Notes: a model not told the origin generated them from the sequence alone. A DNA stretch of 64,000 nucleotides from Pseudomonas anatoliensis (GCF_017976235.1 NZ_JACVHC010000003.1:744001-808000); one strand, 5' to 3'; shown: positions 40,715 through 50,184, counted from the stretch's first letter. Translations and numbers: made by a program.

Positions 40715-42373
40715 ATGCTCACCCTGCTCAATCTGCTTTCCGCCGTCGCCCTGCTGATCTGGGGCACGCACATCGTTCGAACCGGCATCCTGCGGGTGTA
40801 CGGCACCCAGTTGCGCCATGTGATTGGCCAGAACATGTCGAAAAAATGGCTGGCCTTTGTCGCCGGCATCGTCGTGACCGCGATGGTGCAGAGCAGCAAC
40901 GCCACCGCCATGCTCGTCACCTCTTTCGTCGGCCAAGGCCTGATGGCGCTGACCCCGGCGCTGGCGACCATGCTCGGCGCCGACGTCGGTACGGCGTTGA
41001 TGGCGCGGGTGCTGACCTTCGATCTGTCGTGGCTGTCGCCGCTGCTGATTTTTGTCGGGGTGATTTTTTTCCTGTCGCGCAAACAGACGCGGCTCGGGCA
41101 GATGGGCCGCGTGTCCATCGGCTTGGGACTGATCATTCTTGCGTTGCAATTGATCGTCGAGGCCGCTGCGCCGATCACCCATGCGCAAGGGGTGAAGGTG
41201 ATTTTCGCCTCGCTGACCGGCGATATCCTTCTCGACGCCTTGGTCGGCGCGCTGTTCGCGATGATTTCCTATTCCAGCCTCGCCGCCGTGCTGCTCACCG
41301 CGACACTGGCCGGGGCAGCGGTGATCAGCCTGCCGGTGGCGATCGGTCTGGTGATCGGTGCCAACATCGGCAGCGGCATTCTCGCGTTCATGAGCACCAG
41401 CATGCAGAACGCGGCGGGCCGGCAAGTGGCGCTGGGTAGTCTGTTGTACAAGCTGATCGGCCTGCTGCTGATCATCCCGGTGCTCGATCCGCTGGTGCAC
41501 TGGATCGACAGTCTCGATTTCAGCCCGCAGGAAATGGTCATCGGCTTCCACCTGCTCTACAACACTGCGCGTTGTTTGATCCTGCTGCCGAGTGTCGGGC
41601 CGATGGCGCGGCTGTGTGCCTGGCTGCTGCCTGAACGGCCGGAGGTCAACGGCACTGCCAAACCGCGTCATCTCGACGCCACCGCACTGGTCACGCCAAG
41701 CCTTGCGCTGGCCAACGCCGCGCGGGAAACCCTGCGCATGGGCGATCTGCTCGACAACATGCTCGACGCCACCCTCGATGTGTTACGCGGCAAGCAGACC
41801 GCCGTCACTCAGGAGATGCGCCGACTCACCGATGATGTTGAAGCGCTGTACAGCGCAATCAAGCTGTATCTAGCGCAGATGCCCCGCGAGGATCTCGGCG
41901 AGCGGGACAGTCGACGCTGGGCGGAGATCATCGAGTTGGCGATCAACCTGAAACTGTCCAGCGATGTCATCGAACGCATGCTGCGCAAGATCCAGCAGCA
42001 GAAGACTTCGCAACGTCGTTCGTTTTCCGAGGAGGGGCTGGAGGATCTGGCCGTCCTGCATCAACAACTCATCGCCAACCTGCGGTTGGGGCTGTCGGTG
42101 TTTCTCAGCGGCGACCGGGAAAGTGCCCGGCAGTTATTGCGCGAGAAACGTCGCTTTCGCGCGCAGGAACGACGTTTGGCCCACGCGCATGTCAGCCGAT
42201 TGCAACGCAAGATCGTGCAGAGTATCGAAACCAGTTCGCTGCACCTGGAGTTGATTGCGGACATGAGGCGGCTCAATTCGCTGTTCTGCGGCAGTGCGTA
42301 TGTGGTGCTGGAAACGGCGGATACCGGCGCGCTGGCGGCGGATGATATGAGCGACATTACGCATTCGCCTTGA
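40715..42373 (+). CDS. Na+/phosphate cotransporter family protein with PhoU-like tail
   Basis: A 552-aa protein of the Na/Pi cotransporter (NptA/YjbB) family. The membrane half (about 1-310) has the first QSS repeat, MVQSSNATAML near residue 57; the second, inverted repeat is degenerate (SYSSLAAVLL). The cytoplasmic half (about 330-540) is helical and PhoU-like. It may export or import phosphate. A 186-bp stretch between the REPINs and the ATG should hold its promoter; no clear Pho box was seen. Confidence 0.88.
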   Translation: MLTLLNLLSAVALLIWGTHIVRTGILRVYGTQLRHVIGQNMSKKWLAFVAGIVVTAMVQSSNATAMLVTSFVGQGLMALTPALATMLGADVGTALMARVLTFDLSWLSPLLIFVGVIFFLSRKQTRLGQMGRVSIGLGLIILALQLIVEAAAPITHAQGVKVIFASLTGDILLDALVGALFAMISYSSLAAVLLTATLAGAAVISLPVAIGLVIGANIGSGILAFMSTSMQNAAGRQVALGSLLYKLIGLLLIIPVLDPLVHWIDSLDFSPQEMVIGFHLLYNTARCLILLPSVGPMARLCAWLLPERPEVNGTAKPRHLDATALVTPSLALANAARETLRMGDLLDNMLDATLDVLRGKQTAVTQEMRRLTDDVEALYSAIKLYLAQMPREDLGERDSRRWAEIIELAINLKLSSDVIERMLRKIQQQKTSQRRSFSEEGLEDLAVLHQQLIANLRLGLSVFLSGDRESARQLLREKRRFRAQERRLAHAHVSRLQRKIVQSIETSSLHLELIADMRRLNSLFCGSAYVVLETADTGALAADDMSDITHSP

Positions 42374-42425
42374 ACGTCTGCGGTTGTGGTCAGTCAGTAA
42401 CTCAGAGTTCAGCCTCAAGGCCGCC

Positions 42426-42498
42426 ATCGCTGGCAAGCCAGCTCCCACAGGGTTTTGTGAGCGCCATACATCCCTGTGGGAGCTGGCCTGCCAGCGAT
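42426..42498. repeat. REP inverted pair, GTGGGAGCTGGCTTGCC family
   Basis: Inverted 26-bp arms at 42426-42451 and 42473-42498 with a 21-bp spacer; one base differs between arms (GGCTTG versus GGCCTG). It lies between the Na/Pi transporter and the M16 peptidase gene. Confidence 0.85.
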
Positions 42499-42550
42499 GA
42501 GGGCCTGACTGACGACACGGATCTCCAAATCAGCCGTATGGAAGCCTGTT

Positions 42551-43945
42551 ATGCGTTGCCTGTTGTTCGCCTGTCTATTACTCGGTTCTCTACCCTCCTT
42601 CGCCCTGGATCGTTTTCAGGTCGAAGGCTATGCGCTGCCCAACGGTTTGCAGCTGATGCTCAAGCCCGGCACCGAGCGTGGGCACGTGGCGATCCGCTTG
42701 GTGGTCGGCGTCGGTCTCGACGATTTTGACTGCGACGAAAAAGAGCTGCCACACCTGCTAGAACATTTGCTGTTTAGCGGCATCGACGCCACTGGCGAAG
42801 GTGGTCTCGAAGAACGCATGCAGGCCCTGGGCGGCGAATGGAACGCTTTTACCAGCAATGCCGACACCACGTTCGTCATCGAAGCTCCGGCGAAGAACCA
42901 ACGCAAAGTGCTCGACCTGCTGCTGGCTCTGCTGACCCAGACCCGCATCGACGACAACGCGATCAACGCCGCCAAACGCGTGGTCGAGCGTGAAGACGGC
43001 GGCCATTACACGCGCCTGCAACGTTTTCTTGATCGTCAGGATCTGGGCCACACCGCGAGCAACCAATTGGCCGTCGAACTGGGCCTGAAATGCCCGCAGC
43101 GCGCTGAAGTCGATCATCTGACCCAAGAGCAGTTAGAGAAGGTGCGCCAAGCCTGGTACGCGCCGAACAACATGACCCTGATCGTCGTCGGTGAACTCGA
43201 CAAACTGCTGCCGGCTTATCTGGAACGCACGTGGGGCGCCCTCGAGCCGGTCGAACCCAGCGAGCACCGACCGTTGCCGGACATCAGCACCAGTGCCGCT
43301 CACGAGCGCACCCTCACCCGCGGCTTTATTGGCGACGGCGCCAAGTTGCACTGGATGGTGCCGGAGCCGGTGCTGGACGATCAGTACGACCAGACCTTCG
43401 ATATCCTCAAGGATTACCTCGACTGGGCGCTGTACCGGCAGATCCGCCTGAACCACGGTTTGTCCTACGGGCCGTGGGCCGAACGCGAAGTGTTCGGCGG
43501 CGTCGGCTTCATGAGCCTCAACGCCGACCTGGATCGCGATGACGTCGACGAAGCCATTCAGGTGCTTGAAGACCTCAAGGCCGACTTGCTGAAAAACGGC
43601 CTCGACGCAGACACCTTCGCCCGCATCAAACAGGCCGCTATCGCCCACCAGGCGTGGGCGGTGCAAGGCAACAGTGCGATGGCCGATTATTACTGGAGCG
43701 CGCTGAGCGATTATCACGACGGCCGCTTCGCCAACCCGGCCCGACAGCTGCACGGCGTGACACTGGAAACAGCGAACAAGGCGATGCGCGAGTTGATGTT
43801 GCAACCAGGATATCTGCGCATCGAGAAGCCGCTGATCAGTGATGATCAGGTGTTGTGGCTGGCTGCGGGTGGTGTGGGTCTGGTGCTGCTGATGTTGATC
43901 GGCTGGCGTGTGTATCGCCGTCACAAAATTGCTGGAAGCCATTAA
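42551..43945 (+). CDS. Membrane-anchored M16-family zinc peptidase
   Basis: A 464-aa single-unit M16 protein with a signal peptide (about 1-18), the inverted zinc motif H68-L-L-E-H72, an active-site-adjacent LGGEWNAFTS segment, a second M16 domain half (about 240-425), and a C-terminal membrane helix (about 435-455) followed by basic residues RRHK. It is therefore likely anchored to the inner membrane with the peptidase in the periplasm. The target is unknown. No second M16 gene is adjacent, so it would act alone or as a homodimer. Confidence 0.85.
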   Translation: MRCLLFACLLLGSLPSFALDRFQVEGYALPNGLQLMLKPGTERGHVAIRLVVGVGLDDFDCDEKELPHLLEHLLFSGIDATGEGGLEERMQALGGEWNAFTSNADTTFVIEAPAKNQRKVLDLLLALLTQTRIDDNAINAAKRVVEREDGGHYTRLQRFLDRQDLGHTASNQLAVELGLKCPQRAEVDHLTQEQLEKVRQAWYAPNNMTLIVVGELDKLLPAYLERTWGALEPVEPSEHRPLPDISTSAAHERTLTRGFIGDGAKLHWMVPEPVLDDQYDQTFDILKDYLDWALYRQIRLNHGLSYGPWAEREVFGGVGFMSLNADLDRDDVDEAIQVLEDLKADLLKNGLDADTFARIKQAAIAHQAWAVQGNSAMADYYWSALSDYHDGRFANPARQLHGVTLETANKAMRELMLQPGYLRIEKPLISDDQVLWLAAGGVGLVLLMLIGWRVYRRHKIAGSH

Positions 43946-43963
43946 TCCTGTGGTGAGTGAGCA

Positions 43964-44100
43964 CCTGTGGCGAGGGGATTTATCCCCGTTGGGCGGCGCA
44001 GCAGCCCCAATAAGTGCAGCTCGGTATATCCAGACAAAATTCGCTTGCAGGATCTACGACGGCTGCGCCGCCGATCGGGGATAAATCCCCTCGCCACAGG
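43964..44100. repeat. Inverted repeat, CTGTGGCGAGGGGATTTATC family
   Basis: Perfect 25-bp inverted arms (43964-43988 and 44076-44100) around an 87-bp spacer with further partial symmetry (GGGCGGCGCAGC and GCTGCGCCGCC). A different repeat family from the other REP elements in this window. It occupies most of the gap after the M16 gene. Confidence 0.85.
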
Positions 44101-44156
44101 GGTCATGCGGCGGTAACCTTTCCGGGATTTTCCCCATATCGTCGTGAACCGCCAAA

Positions 44157-45185
44157 ATGTCCAGACTGACCCTCCTTATCCAGCGCATTATCGAGCTGAT
44201 GAAGCGCTACCCCGGGGTCATTGCGCTGGGTGGTTTCATCTCGGGGGTTGGCAGTTTCATGCTGGTCGATCGCCAGCAGGGACTGGCGAGCTGGATCACG
44301 GTGATCATGCTGCTCAGCTGGATCTGGCTGATGCTGGAGAACACCCTCACCGGGCTTTTCACGCGGATTTTCAAACGGGAAATCCCCCAGCCGCTGCTGC
44401 GTTATGCGACGCAGATGATCCATCAGGAAAGCCTGTTTTTTGTCCTGCCGTTCTTTTTCATCACCACAACGTGGAACAGCAGCCAACTGGTCTTCACCGG
44501 CCTGCTCAGCGTCGCCGCGCTGATCTCTATCGTCGATCCGCTCTATTACAAATGGCTGGCGCCTCGGCGCTGGGCGTTTCTCGCGTTGCACACCCTGACC
44601 CTGTTCGCCGCCCTGCTCACGGCGTTGCCGGTGATCATGCACCTGACCACCTCGCAAAGTTTCAAATGGTCGCTGGGGATTGCCGTGCTGCTGTCGTTCC
44701 CAAGCCTGGCGTCGATCTTCCCGATTCGCACCGTGCGCAACGCGCTGGCGATTCTGTTTATCACCTTCGGCATCGGCGGCGTCGGTTGGGCGCTGCGTTC
44801 GTGGGTGCCGCCGGCGACGTTGTGGATGACCGACGTGGCCATCAGCACGCAGATGCAGGATCGCACCCCCGGTGCCAGTCTCGATAAGGTCAGCGCCGAG
44901 CAGATCCGCAATGGCGGCCTCTACGCCTACACCGCGATCAACGCACCGCGCGGGCTCGATGAGCGGATTTATCACGTCTGGAAGTTCAACGGTAAAGAAG
45001 TCGACCGCATTGCCCTCGACATCCATGGCGGGCGCAAGGAAGGCTACCGGGCGTGGACGCACAAGCAGAATTTCCCTGGCAACCCGGCGGGCAAATGGCA
45101 AGTGCGGGTATTGACCGAGGATGGCCAGCTGATCGGCGTGCTGCGTTTTGAAATCACCGACAGCACACCGGCCAAAGAAAAGTAA
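44157..45185 (+). CDS. Membrane protein with C-terminal DUF2914 domain (DUF5924 type)
   Basis: A 342-aa protein with about seven membrane segments in its first 230 residues and a C-terminal extracytoplasmic domain (about 270-335) matching DUF2914 (HVWKFNGKEVDRIAL, GKWQVRVLTEDGQLIGVL). The function is unknown. It is followed 54 bp later by the STAS-permease gene of the lipid transport operon, with which it may be co-transcribed. Confidence 0.8.
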   Translation: MSRLTLLIQRIIELMKRYPGVIALGGFISGVGSFMLVDRQQGLASWITVIMLLSWIWLMLENTLTGLFTRIFKREIPQPLLRYATQMIHQESLFFVLPFFFITTTWNSSQLVFTGLLSVAALISIVDPLYYKWLAPRRWAFLALHTLTLFAALLTALPVIMHLTTSQSFKWSLGIAVLLSFPSLASIFPIRTVRNALAILFITFGIGGVGWALRSWVPPATLWMTDVAISTQMQDRTPGASLDKVSAEQIRNGGLYAYTAINAPRGLDERIYHVWKFNGKEVDRIALDIHGGRKEGYRAWTHKQNFPGNPAGKWQVRVLTEDGQLIGVLRFEITDSTPAKEK

Positions 45186-45239
45186 TCCGGTTCGTGCTAT
45201 TACGTTAGTTCGCTTAGCAGCCGAACAAGCACGGAGCTT

Positions 45240-46388
45240 ATGACCAGCAGCTCAATGACAGGCAGTGCCCGATTGGACACGTCCAACACCCCTGCCCGCT
45301 TGCAGGTCAGCGGGGACTGGACGCTCGCCCATTACGCCGAGCTCAAGCACCTGAGCGAAACCCTGCGCGGCCAGTACGACACCGACACGCTTATCGACCT
45401 CAACAGCCTCGGCGCCCTCGACACTGCTGGCGCCTCGTTGCTGGTGGAGTTGCTCGGCTCCGAGCGCCTCGGAAAATCCGCCGAACACCCCGATTGCACA
45501 ATCTCCAGCGCCGACCGCGCGCTGCTGCAAACCGTGTATCAGTCGATGACTGATTTCTGCGTGCCGATCAAAGAGCCGGAAATCAGCGTCAGCGTGCAAT
45601 TGTTGACGCGCATCGGCCGCGCCGTCGACACGGTCTGGCAAGACACCCTGCAACTGCTCGGCTTCGTCGGCCTGATTCTGGAAACCATCGCCCGTGGCCT
45701 GTTCCGGCCCAAGCGCTGGCGCATCACGCCGGTGATCGCGCACATCGAACAGACCGGCCTCGACGCCGCGCCCATCGTGGCGTTGCTGACCTTTCTGGTG
45801 GGTGCTGTGGTGGCGTTTCTCGGCGCGACGGTGCTGGCCAGTTTTGGCGCGAGCATCTTCACCGTCGATCTGGTGGGTTTTGCCTTCCTGCGTGAGTTCG
45901 GTGTTTTGCTCACCGCGATCCTGATGGCCGGGCGCACCGCCAGTGCGTTCACCGCGCAAATCGGGTCGATGAAGGCCAACGAGGAAATCGACGCGATCCG
46001 CACCCTCGGCCTCGATCCGATGGAGTTGCTGGTGGTACCGCGCGTGCTGGCGTTGCTGGTGGCGCTGCCGCTGCTGACCTTTCTGGCGATGATCTGCGGG
46101 ATCGTCGGCGGTGCCGTGGTCTGCGCGGTGTCGCTGGATATCTCGCCGGCGATGTTCCTCTCGCTGCTGCAAAGCGACATCGGCGTTCAGCATTTTCTGG
46201 TCGGCCTGGTGAAGGCGCCGATCTTCGCGTTCCTGATTGCGGCGATTGGTTGTCTGGAAGGCTTCAAGGTCAGCGGCAGCGCCGAATCGGTCGGCGCACA
46301 CACCACGTCGAGTGTGGTGCAGTCGATTTTCGTGGTGATCGTGCTCGACGCGGTGGCTGCGCTGTTCTTCATGGAGATGGGCTGGTGA
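45240..46388 (+). CDS. MlaE/YrbE-type lipid ABC permease with N-terminal STAS domain
   Basis: A 382-aa permease of the MlaE family. The N-terminal about 110 residues form a STAS domain (LIDLNSLGALDTAGASLLVEL), which in E. coli Mla is the separate protein MlaB; the rest is the MlaE membrane domain, with the conserved GRTASAFTAQIGSMKANEEIDA (listed here as residues about 236-257). With the next three genes it forms an MCE-type transporter moving phospholipids between membranes. Its stop overlaps the ATPase GTG. Confidence 0.9.
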   Translation: MTSSSMTGSARLDTSNTPARLQVSGDWTLAHYAELKHLSETLRGQYDTDTLIDLNSLGALDTAGASLLVELLGSERLGKSAEHPDCTISSADRALLQTVYQSMTDFCVPIKEPEISVSVQLLTRIGRAVDTVWQDTLQLLGFVGLILETIARGLFRPKRWRITPVIAHIEQTGLDAAPIVALLTFLVGAVVAFLGATVLASFGASIFTVDLVGFAFLREFGVLLTAILMAGRTASAFTAQIGSMKANEEIDAIRTLGLDPMELLVVPRVLALLVALPLLTFLAMICGIVGGAVVCAVSLDISPAMFLSLLQSDIGVQHFLVGLVKAPIFAFLIAAIGCLEGFKVSGSAESVGAHTTSSVVQSIFVVIVLDAVAALFFMEMGW

Positions 46389-47188
46389 GTCGTCTACCCC
46401 GTGCGCCCTCGGAGGCGGTGATTGAAGTCCGTGGCCTGTGCAACCGCTTCGGTACGCAGAGCGTGCACGAAAACCTTGATCTGGATTTGTACAAAGGCGA
46501 AATCCTCGCCGTGGTCGGCGGTTCCGGCAGCGGCAAATCGGTACTGCTGCGTAGCATTGTCGGCCTGCGCCGGCCCAGCGAGGGCATCGTCAAAGTATTC
46601 GGCCAGAATCTGCCGAGCCTGTCTGAGCATGAACGCTCGTTGATTGAACGGCGCTTTGGCGTGCTGTTCCAGAAAGGCGCGCTGTTCTCTTCGCTGACGG
46701 TGACCGAGAACGTCGCCCTGCCGCTGATCGAACACGCGGGCCTGAGCCGCGAAGATGCCGAGCATCTGGCCGCCGTCAAACTGGCGCTGGCCGGGCTACC
46801 GCTGTCGGCGGCAGACAAATACCCGGCGTCGCTGTCCGGCGGCATGATCAAACGCGCCGCTCTGGCTCGAGCTTTGGCGCTGGATCCGGACATTCTTTTT
46901 CTCGACGAACCCACCGCCGGCCTCGATCCGATTGGCGCGGCGGCGTTCGACCAATTGATCCTGACCCTGCGTGATGCGTTGGGTCTGAGCGTCTTTCTGG
47001 TGACCCACGACCTCGACACGCTCTACACCATCACCGACCGCGTGGCGGTGTTGGCGCAGAAGAAAGTGTTGGTGGCCGATGCCATCGACGTGGTCTCGGA
47101 AACCGATGACGCGTGGATTCACGAATATTTCCACGGCCCGCGCGGCCGCTCGGCGCTGGACGCCGCCAAACTGCTCAACGAGGTCTGA
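46385..47188 (+). CDS. MlaF-type ABC ATPase
   Basis: A 267-aa ATP-binding subunit with Walker A GGSGSGKS, a Q-loop near LFQKGALFSS, the signature LSGGM and Walker B DILFLDEPTAGLDP. I chose GTG at 46385 because it overlaps the permease stop (GTGA) and gives MSRLPRAPSEAVIEVRGL; any earlier ATG lies deep inside the permease gene. The MCE gene starts 1 bp after its stop. Confidence 0.92.
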   Translation: MSRLPRAPSEAVIEVRGLCNRFGTQSVHENLDLDLYKGEILAVVGGSGSGKSVLLRSIVGLRRPSEGIVKVFGQNLPSLSEHERSLIERRFGVLFQKGALFSSLTVTENVALPLIEHAGLSREDAEHLAAVKLALAGLPLSAADKYPASLSGGMIKRAALARALALDPDILFLDEPTAGLDPIGAAAFDQLILTLRDALGLSVFLVTHDLDTLYTITDRVAVLAQKKVLVADAIDVVSETDDAWIHEYFHGPRGRSALDAAKLLNEV

Positions 47189-47189
47189 C

Positions 47190-48128
47190 ATGGAAACCCG
47201 AGCGCATCATGTGTTGATTGGCCTGTGCACCGTGCTGGTGGTGGCCGGCGCCCTGCTCTTCGGCCTGTTCCTGGCCAAATCCAGCGTCGACACCGAGTTC
47301 AAGGATTACGAGGTAGTGTTCAACGAGGCGGTCAGCGGCCTGTCCAAAGGCAGTTCGGTGCAGTACAGCGGGATCAAGGTCGGCGACGTGGTCAGCCTGC
47401 GCCTCGATCCGCAGGACCCACGGCGGGTGCTGGCGCGGATTCGTCTCGGTGGCGATACGCCGGTCAAGGAAGACACCCAGGCCAAACTGGCCCTGACCGG
47501 GATCACTGGCACGTCGATCATCCAGCTCAGCGGTGGCACGCCGCAGAGCCCGACGCTCAAGGGGCATGACGGCAAGCACCCGGTGATCATCGCTTCGCCT
47601 TCGCCTATCTCGCGGCTGCTCAATGACAGTAACGACCTGATGAGCGGCATCAGCGCCCTGCTGCACAACGCCAATCAGATGTTCTCCGAAGATAACGTCG
47701 AACGCGTCAGCAAGACCCTCGCCCATCTCGAACAGACCACCGGCACCATCAACGATCAGCGCGGCGACATTCGCCAGGCCATGCAGCAACTGGCGAGCGT
47801 CGGCAAACAGGCCGGCAGCATGCTCGAACAGACCTCGGCGTTGATGCGTAACGCCAACGGCCTGCTCAACGATCAGGGCAAACAGGCGCTGGGCAGCGCC
47901 GAGCAGGCAATGAAGTCGCTGGAAGACAGCAGTGTCACCATCAATGCATTGCTGAACAAGAACCAGAACTCCCTCGACAGCGGCATGCAGGGCCTCAACG
48001 GCCTGGCGCCGGCGATCCGCGAACTGCGCGAAACCCTGAATTCGCTGCGGGCCATTTCTCAACGTCTGGAGGCCAACCCCAGCGGTTACCTGCTGGGCAG
48101 TGACAAGAACAAGGAGTTCACGCCATGA
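47190..48128 (+). CDS. MCE (MlaD-like) substrate-binding protein
   Basis: A 312-aa periplasmic protein anchored by one N-terminal helix (about 8-30). An MCE domain (about 38-115, FNEAVSGLSKGSSVQYSGIKVGDV) is followed by a long helical tail with coiled-coil character (about 140-290). MCE proteins form hexameric rings holding lipid between ABC transporter and outer-membrane partner. ATG at 47190 directly follows the ATPase stop; its own stop overlaps the lipoprotein start by 4 bp. Confidence 0.9.
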   Translation: METRAHHVLIGLCTVLVVAGALLFGLFLAKSSVDTEFKDYEVVFNEAVSGLSKGSSVQYSGIKVGDVVSLRLDPQDPRRVLARIRLGGDTPVKEDTQAKLALTGITGTSIIQLSGGTPQSPTLKGHDGKHPVIIASPSPISRLLNDSNDLMSGISALLHNANQMFSEDNVERVSKTLAHLEQTTGTINDQRGDIRQAMQQLASVGKQAGSMLEQTSALMRNANGLLNDQGKQALGSAEQAMKSLEDSSVTINALLNKNQNSLDSGMQGLNGLAPAIRELRETLNSLRAISQRLEANPSGYLLGSDKNKEFTP

Positions 48129-48754
48129 AGCTGACTCGCCTCGCCCTCCTCGCCACTGGCTTTACGCTGATCAGTGCGTGCACGATCTTCCCCGAAGCCG
48201 AGCCACTGGATGTCTACCGCTTGCCGGCAGCACAGGCGCCCGTCTCGCGCGGTTCGGCGGCAACTCAGCCGTGGTCGCTGCGTTTGAACAAGTTGCAGGC
48301 CAGCGAAGCGCTGAACCGGCCGACCATCGCAGTGATCCCGCAAGGTGACGTGATCAGCAGCTACAAGGCTTCGCGCTGGAGCGATCCGGCGCCGGTATTG
48401 CTGCGCAATCGGCTGCTCGACGGTTTTCAGCGCGATGGCCGGGTGACGTTGCTGAGTACCGATGACAGCAACTTTCAGGCAGATCTGGAGCTGGGCGGGA
48501 ATTTGCAGGCGTTTCAGACTGAATATCAAGGCACCCAGGCCAGCGTCGTCGTGCGCCTCGATGCGTTACTGGTGCGCGGTTATGACCAGCGAATCCTGGC
48601 CAGCCGCCGATTTGAGGAACGTCAGCCGCTGAGCGATGTGCAGGTGCCGGCAGTGGTCGCCGGGTTTGGCCAGGCCAGTGATCGTCTTACCGCCAAAGTC
48701 GTGGATTGGGCCGTAGACCAAGGCCAGAAACTGGCGCCCTCGCCCAGACCTTGA
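48125..48754 (+). CDS. ABC-type transport auxiliary lipoprotein (PqiC-like)
   Basis: A 209-aa lipoprotein with a type II signal peptide and lipobox LISAC (Cys about residue 19), followed by CTIFPEAEPLDVYRLP, the start of the ABC transport auxiliary (DUF330/PqiC) domain. It likely sits in the outer membrane as the receiving partner of the MCE system. Last gene of the operon; a REPIN follows. Confidence 0.87.
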   Translation: MKLTRLALLATGFTLISACTIFPEAEPLDVYRLPAAQAPVSRGSAATQPWSLRLNKLQASEALNRPTIAVIPQGDVISSYKASRWSDPAPVLLRNRLLDGFQRDGRVTLLSTDDSNFQADLELGGNLQAFQTEYQGTQASVVVRLDALLVRGYDQRILASRRFEERQPLSDVQVPAVVAGFGQASDRLTAKVVDWAVDQGQKLAPSPRP

Positions 48755-48771
48755 GCCCCACACAAAACCCA

Positions 48772-48861
48772 TGTAGGAGTGAGCCTGCTCGCGATTGCGG
48801 TTTGTCAGTCACCAACACTGGTGACTGTCAGCCCGCAATCGCGAGCAGGCTCACTCCTACA
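48772..48861. repeat. REPIN, GTAGGAGTGAGCCTGCTCGC family
   Basis: Perfect 29-bp inverted arms (48772-48800 and 48833-48861) around a 32-bp spacer that itself holds CAGTCACCAACACTGGTGACTG, giving a nested hairpin. It lies between the convergent lipoprotein and SpmAB genes. Same family as 31131-31219. Confidence 0.87.
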
Positions 48862-48875
48862 GTTTTGATCTGTGC

Positions 48876-50105
48876 TTAGCCGAAGAACCAGTAGCACACA
48901 GTGATGGCGCCGATCACACCGGCCAATTCCGCCAGCAACGCACACCCCACCGCATGCCTTGCGCGCTGAATCCCCACGGCACCGAAATACACCGCCAGCA
49001 CATAGAACGTCGTCTCGGTACTGCCCTGCACCGTCGCTGCCACGAGCGCCGGGAAGCTGTCCACGCCCGAGGTCTGCATTGTCTCGATCAACATCGCCCG
49101 CGCAGCGCTGCCGGAGAACGGTTTGACCATCGCTGTTGGCAGCGCATCAACGAAACGGGTGTCCCAACCGGCCCATTCGACCAGATGGCGAATCCCGTCG
49201 AGACCAAAATCCAGCGCCCCGGATGCGCGCAATACGCCGACGGCGCAGAGCATCGCGACCAGATACGGCAGCAGGTTCTTGGCGACATCGAAGCCTTCCT
49301 TCGCGCCTTCAACGAACGCTTCGTAAACCTTCACTTTGCGCAACGCACCAATCACCAGAAACAGCATGATCAGCCCGAACAACGTGAGATTGCCGAGGAT
49401 CGACGAAAGCCCCGCCAGCGCCGTGGCCGACATCGTCCCCAGCAGCGCCATGAACGCGCCGAGGATCAGCGCGCCGGGGATCAGATACGCCAGCACCACC
49501 GGGTCCCAGACCCGCAGACGCTGCATGAAGGCGACCGAGAGAAAGCCGACGATGGTCGAGCAACTGGTCGCCAGCAGAATCGGCAGGAACACCAGCGTCG
49601 GATCCGGCGCGCCTTGCTGGGCGCGGTACATGAAGATCGTCACCGGCAGCAGGGTCAGGGAGGAGGCGTTGAGCACCAGGAAGAGGATTTGCGCGTTGCT
49701 GGCGATGGTCGCGCTGGGGTTGAGTTCCTGTAACGCCTTCATGGCTTTGAGGCCGATCGGCGTGGCGGCGTTGTCCAGGCCGAGGCCGTTGGCGGCGAAG
49801 TTCAGGGTGATCAGGCCAAGGGCCGGGTGACCGGGCGGAACCTCAGGCATCAGCCGCAGAAACAGCGGGCCCAACACCTTGGCCAGCCAGTCGACGATCC
49901 CGGCTTTTTCGGCAATGCGCAGGAAACCCAGCCACAAGGTGAGGGTGCCGAACAGCAGCACCATGACTTCGACCGAGAGCTTGGCCATGGCGAAAATGCT
50001 TTCCACCATCGCCGCAAAGATCCCGGCGTTACCGCCGACCAGCCACTGCACCAGCGCCGACACGGCTGCCACGATGAAGAAGCCAAGCCACAGGCCATTA
50101 AGCAT
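48876..50105 (-). CDS. Fused SpmA-SpmB nucleoside-recognition membrane protein
   Basis: A 409-aa integral membrane protein containing two nucleoside-recognition (Gate) domains in tandem, matching SpmA and SpmB of Bacillus joined in one chain. The first half has NFAANGLGLDNAATPIGLKAM near residues 103-123, the second KPFSGSAARAMLIETM and STETTFYVLAVYFGAVG. Pseudomonads do not sporulate; the role is unknown, perhaps solute transport. A terminator hairpin lies upstream, after gltP. Confidence 0.87.
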   Translation of the reverse strand: MLNGLWLGFFIVAAVSALVQWLVGGNAGIFAAMVESIFAMAKLSVEVMVLLFGTLTLWLGFLRIAEKAGIVDWLAKVLGPLFLRLMPEVPPGHPALGLITLNFAANGLGLDNAATPIGLKAMKALQELNPSATIASNAQILFLVLNASSLTLLPVTIFMYRAQQGAPDPTLVFLPILLATSCSTIVGFLSVAFMQRLRVWDPVVLAYLIPGALILGAFMALLGTMSATALAGLSSILGNLTLFGLIMLFLVIGALRKVKVYEAFVEGAKEGFDVAKNLLPYLVAMLCAVGVLRASGALDFGLDGIRHLVEWAGWDTRFVDALPTAMVKPFSGSAARAMLIETMQTSGVDSFPALVAATVQGSTETTFYVLAVYFGAVGIQRARHAVGCALLAELAGVIGAITVCYWFFG

Positions 50106-50158
50106 CAGTCAAATCCCCCGGAAGATGCGGCGAATGATAACGGGGTCGCCAGAAACGA

Positions 50159-50184
50159 CAAACCCCGGATTTCTCCGGGGTTTG
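50159..50184 (-). terminator. Hairpin terminator after gltP
   Basis: A perfect 11-bp stem (50159-50169 with 50174-50184) with a 4-nt loop. On the minus strand it is followed by TCGTTTCT. It lies downstream of gltP and upstream of the SpmAB start, so it probably ends the gltP transcript. Confidence 0.7.
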
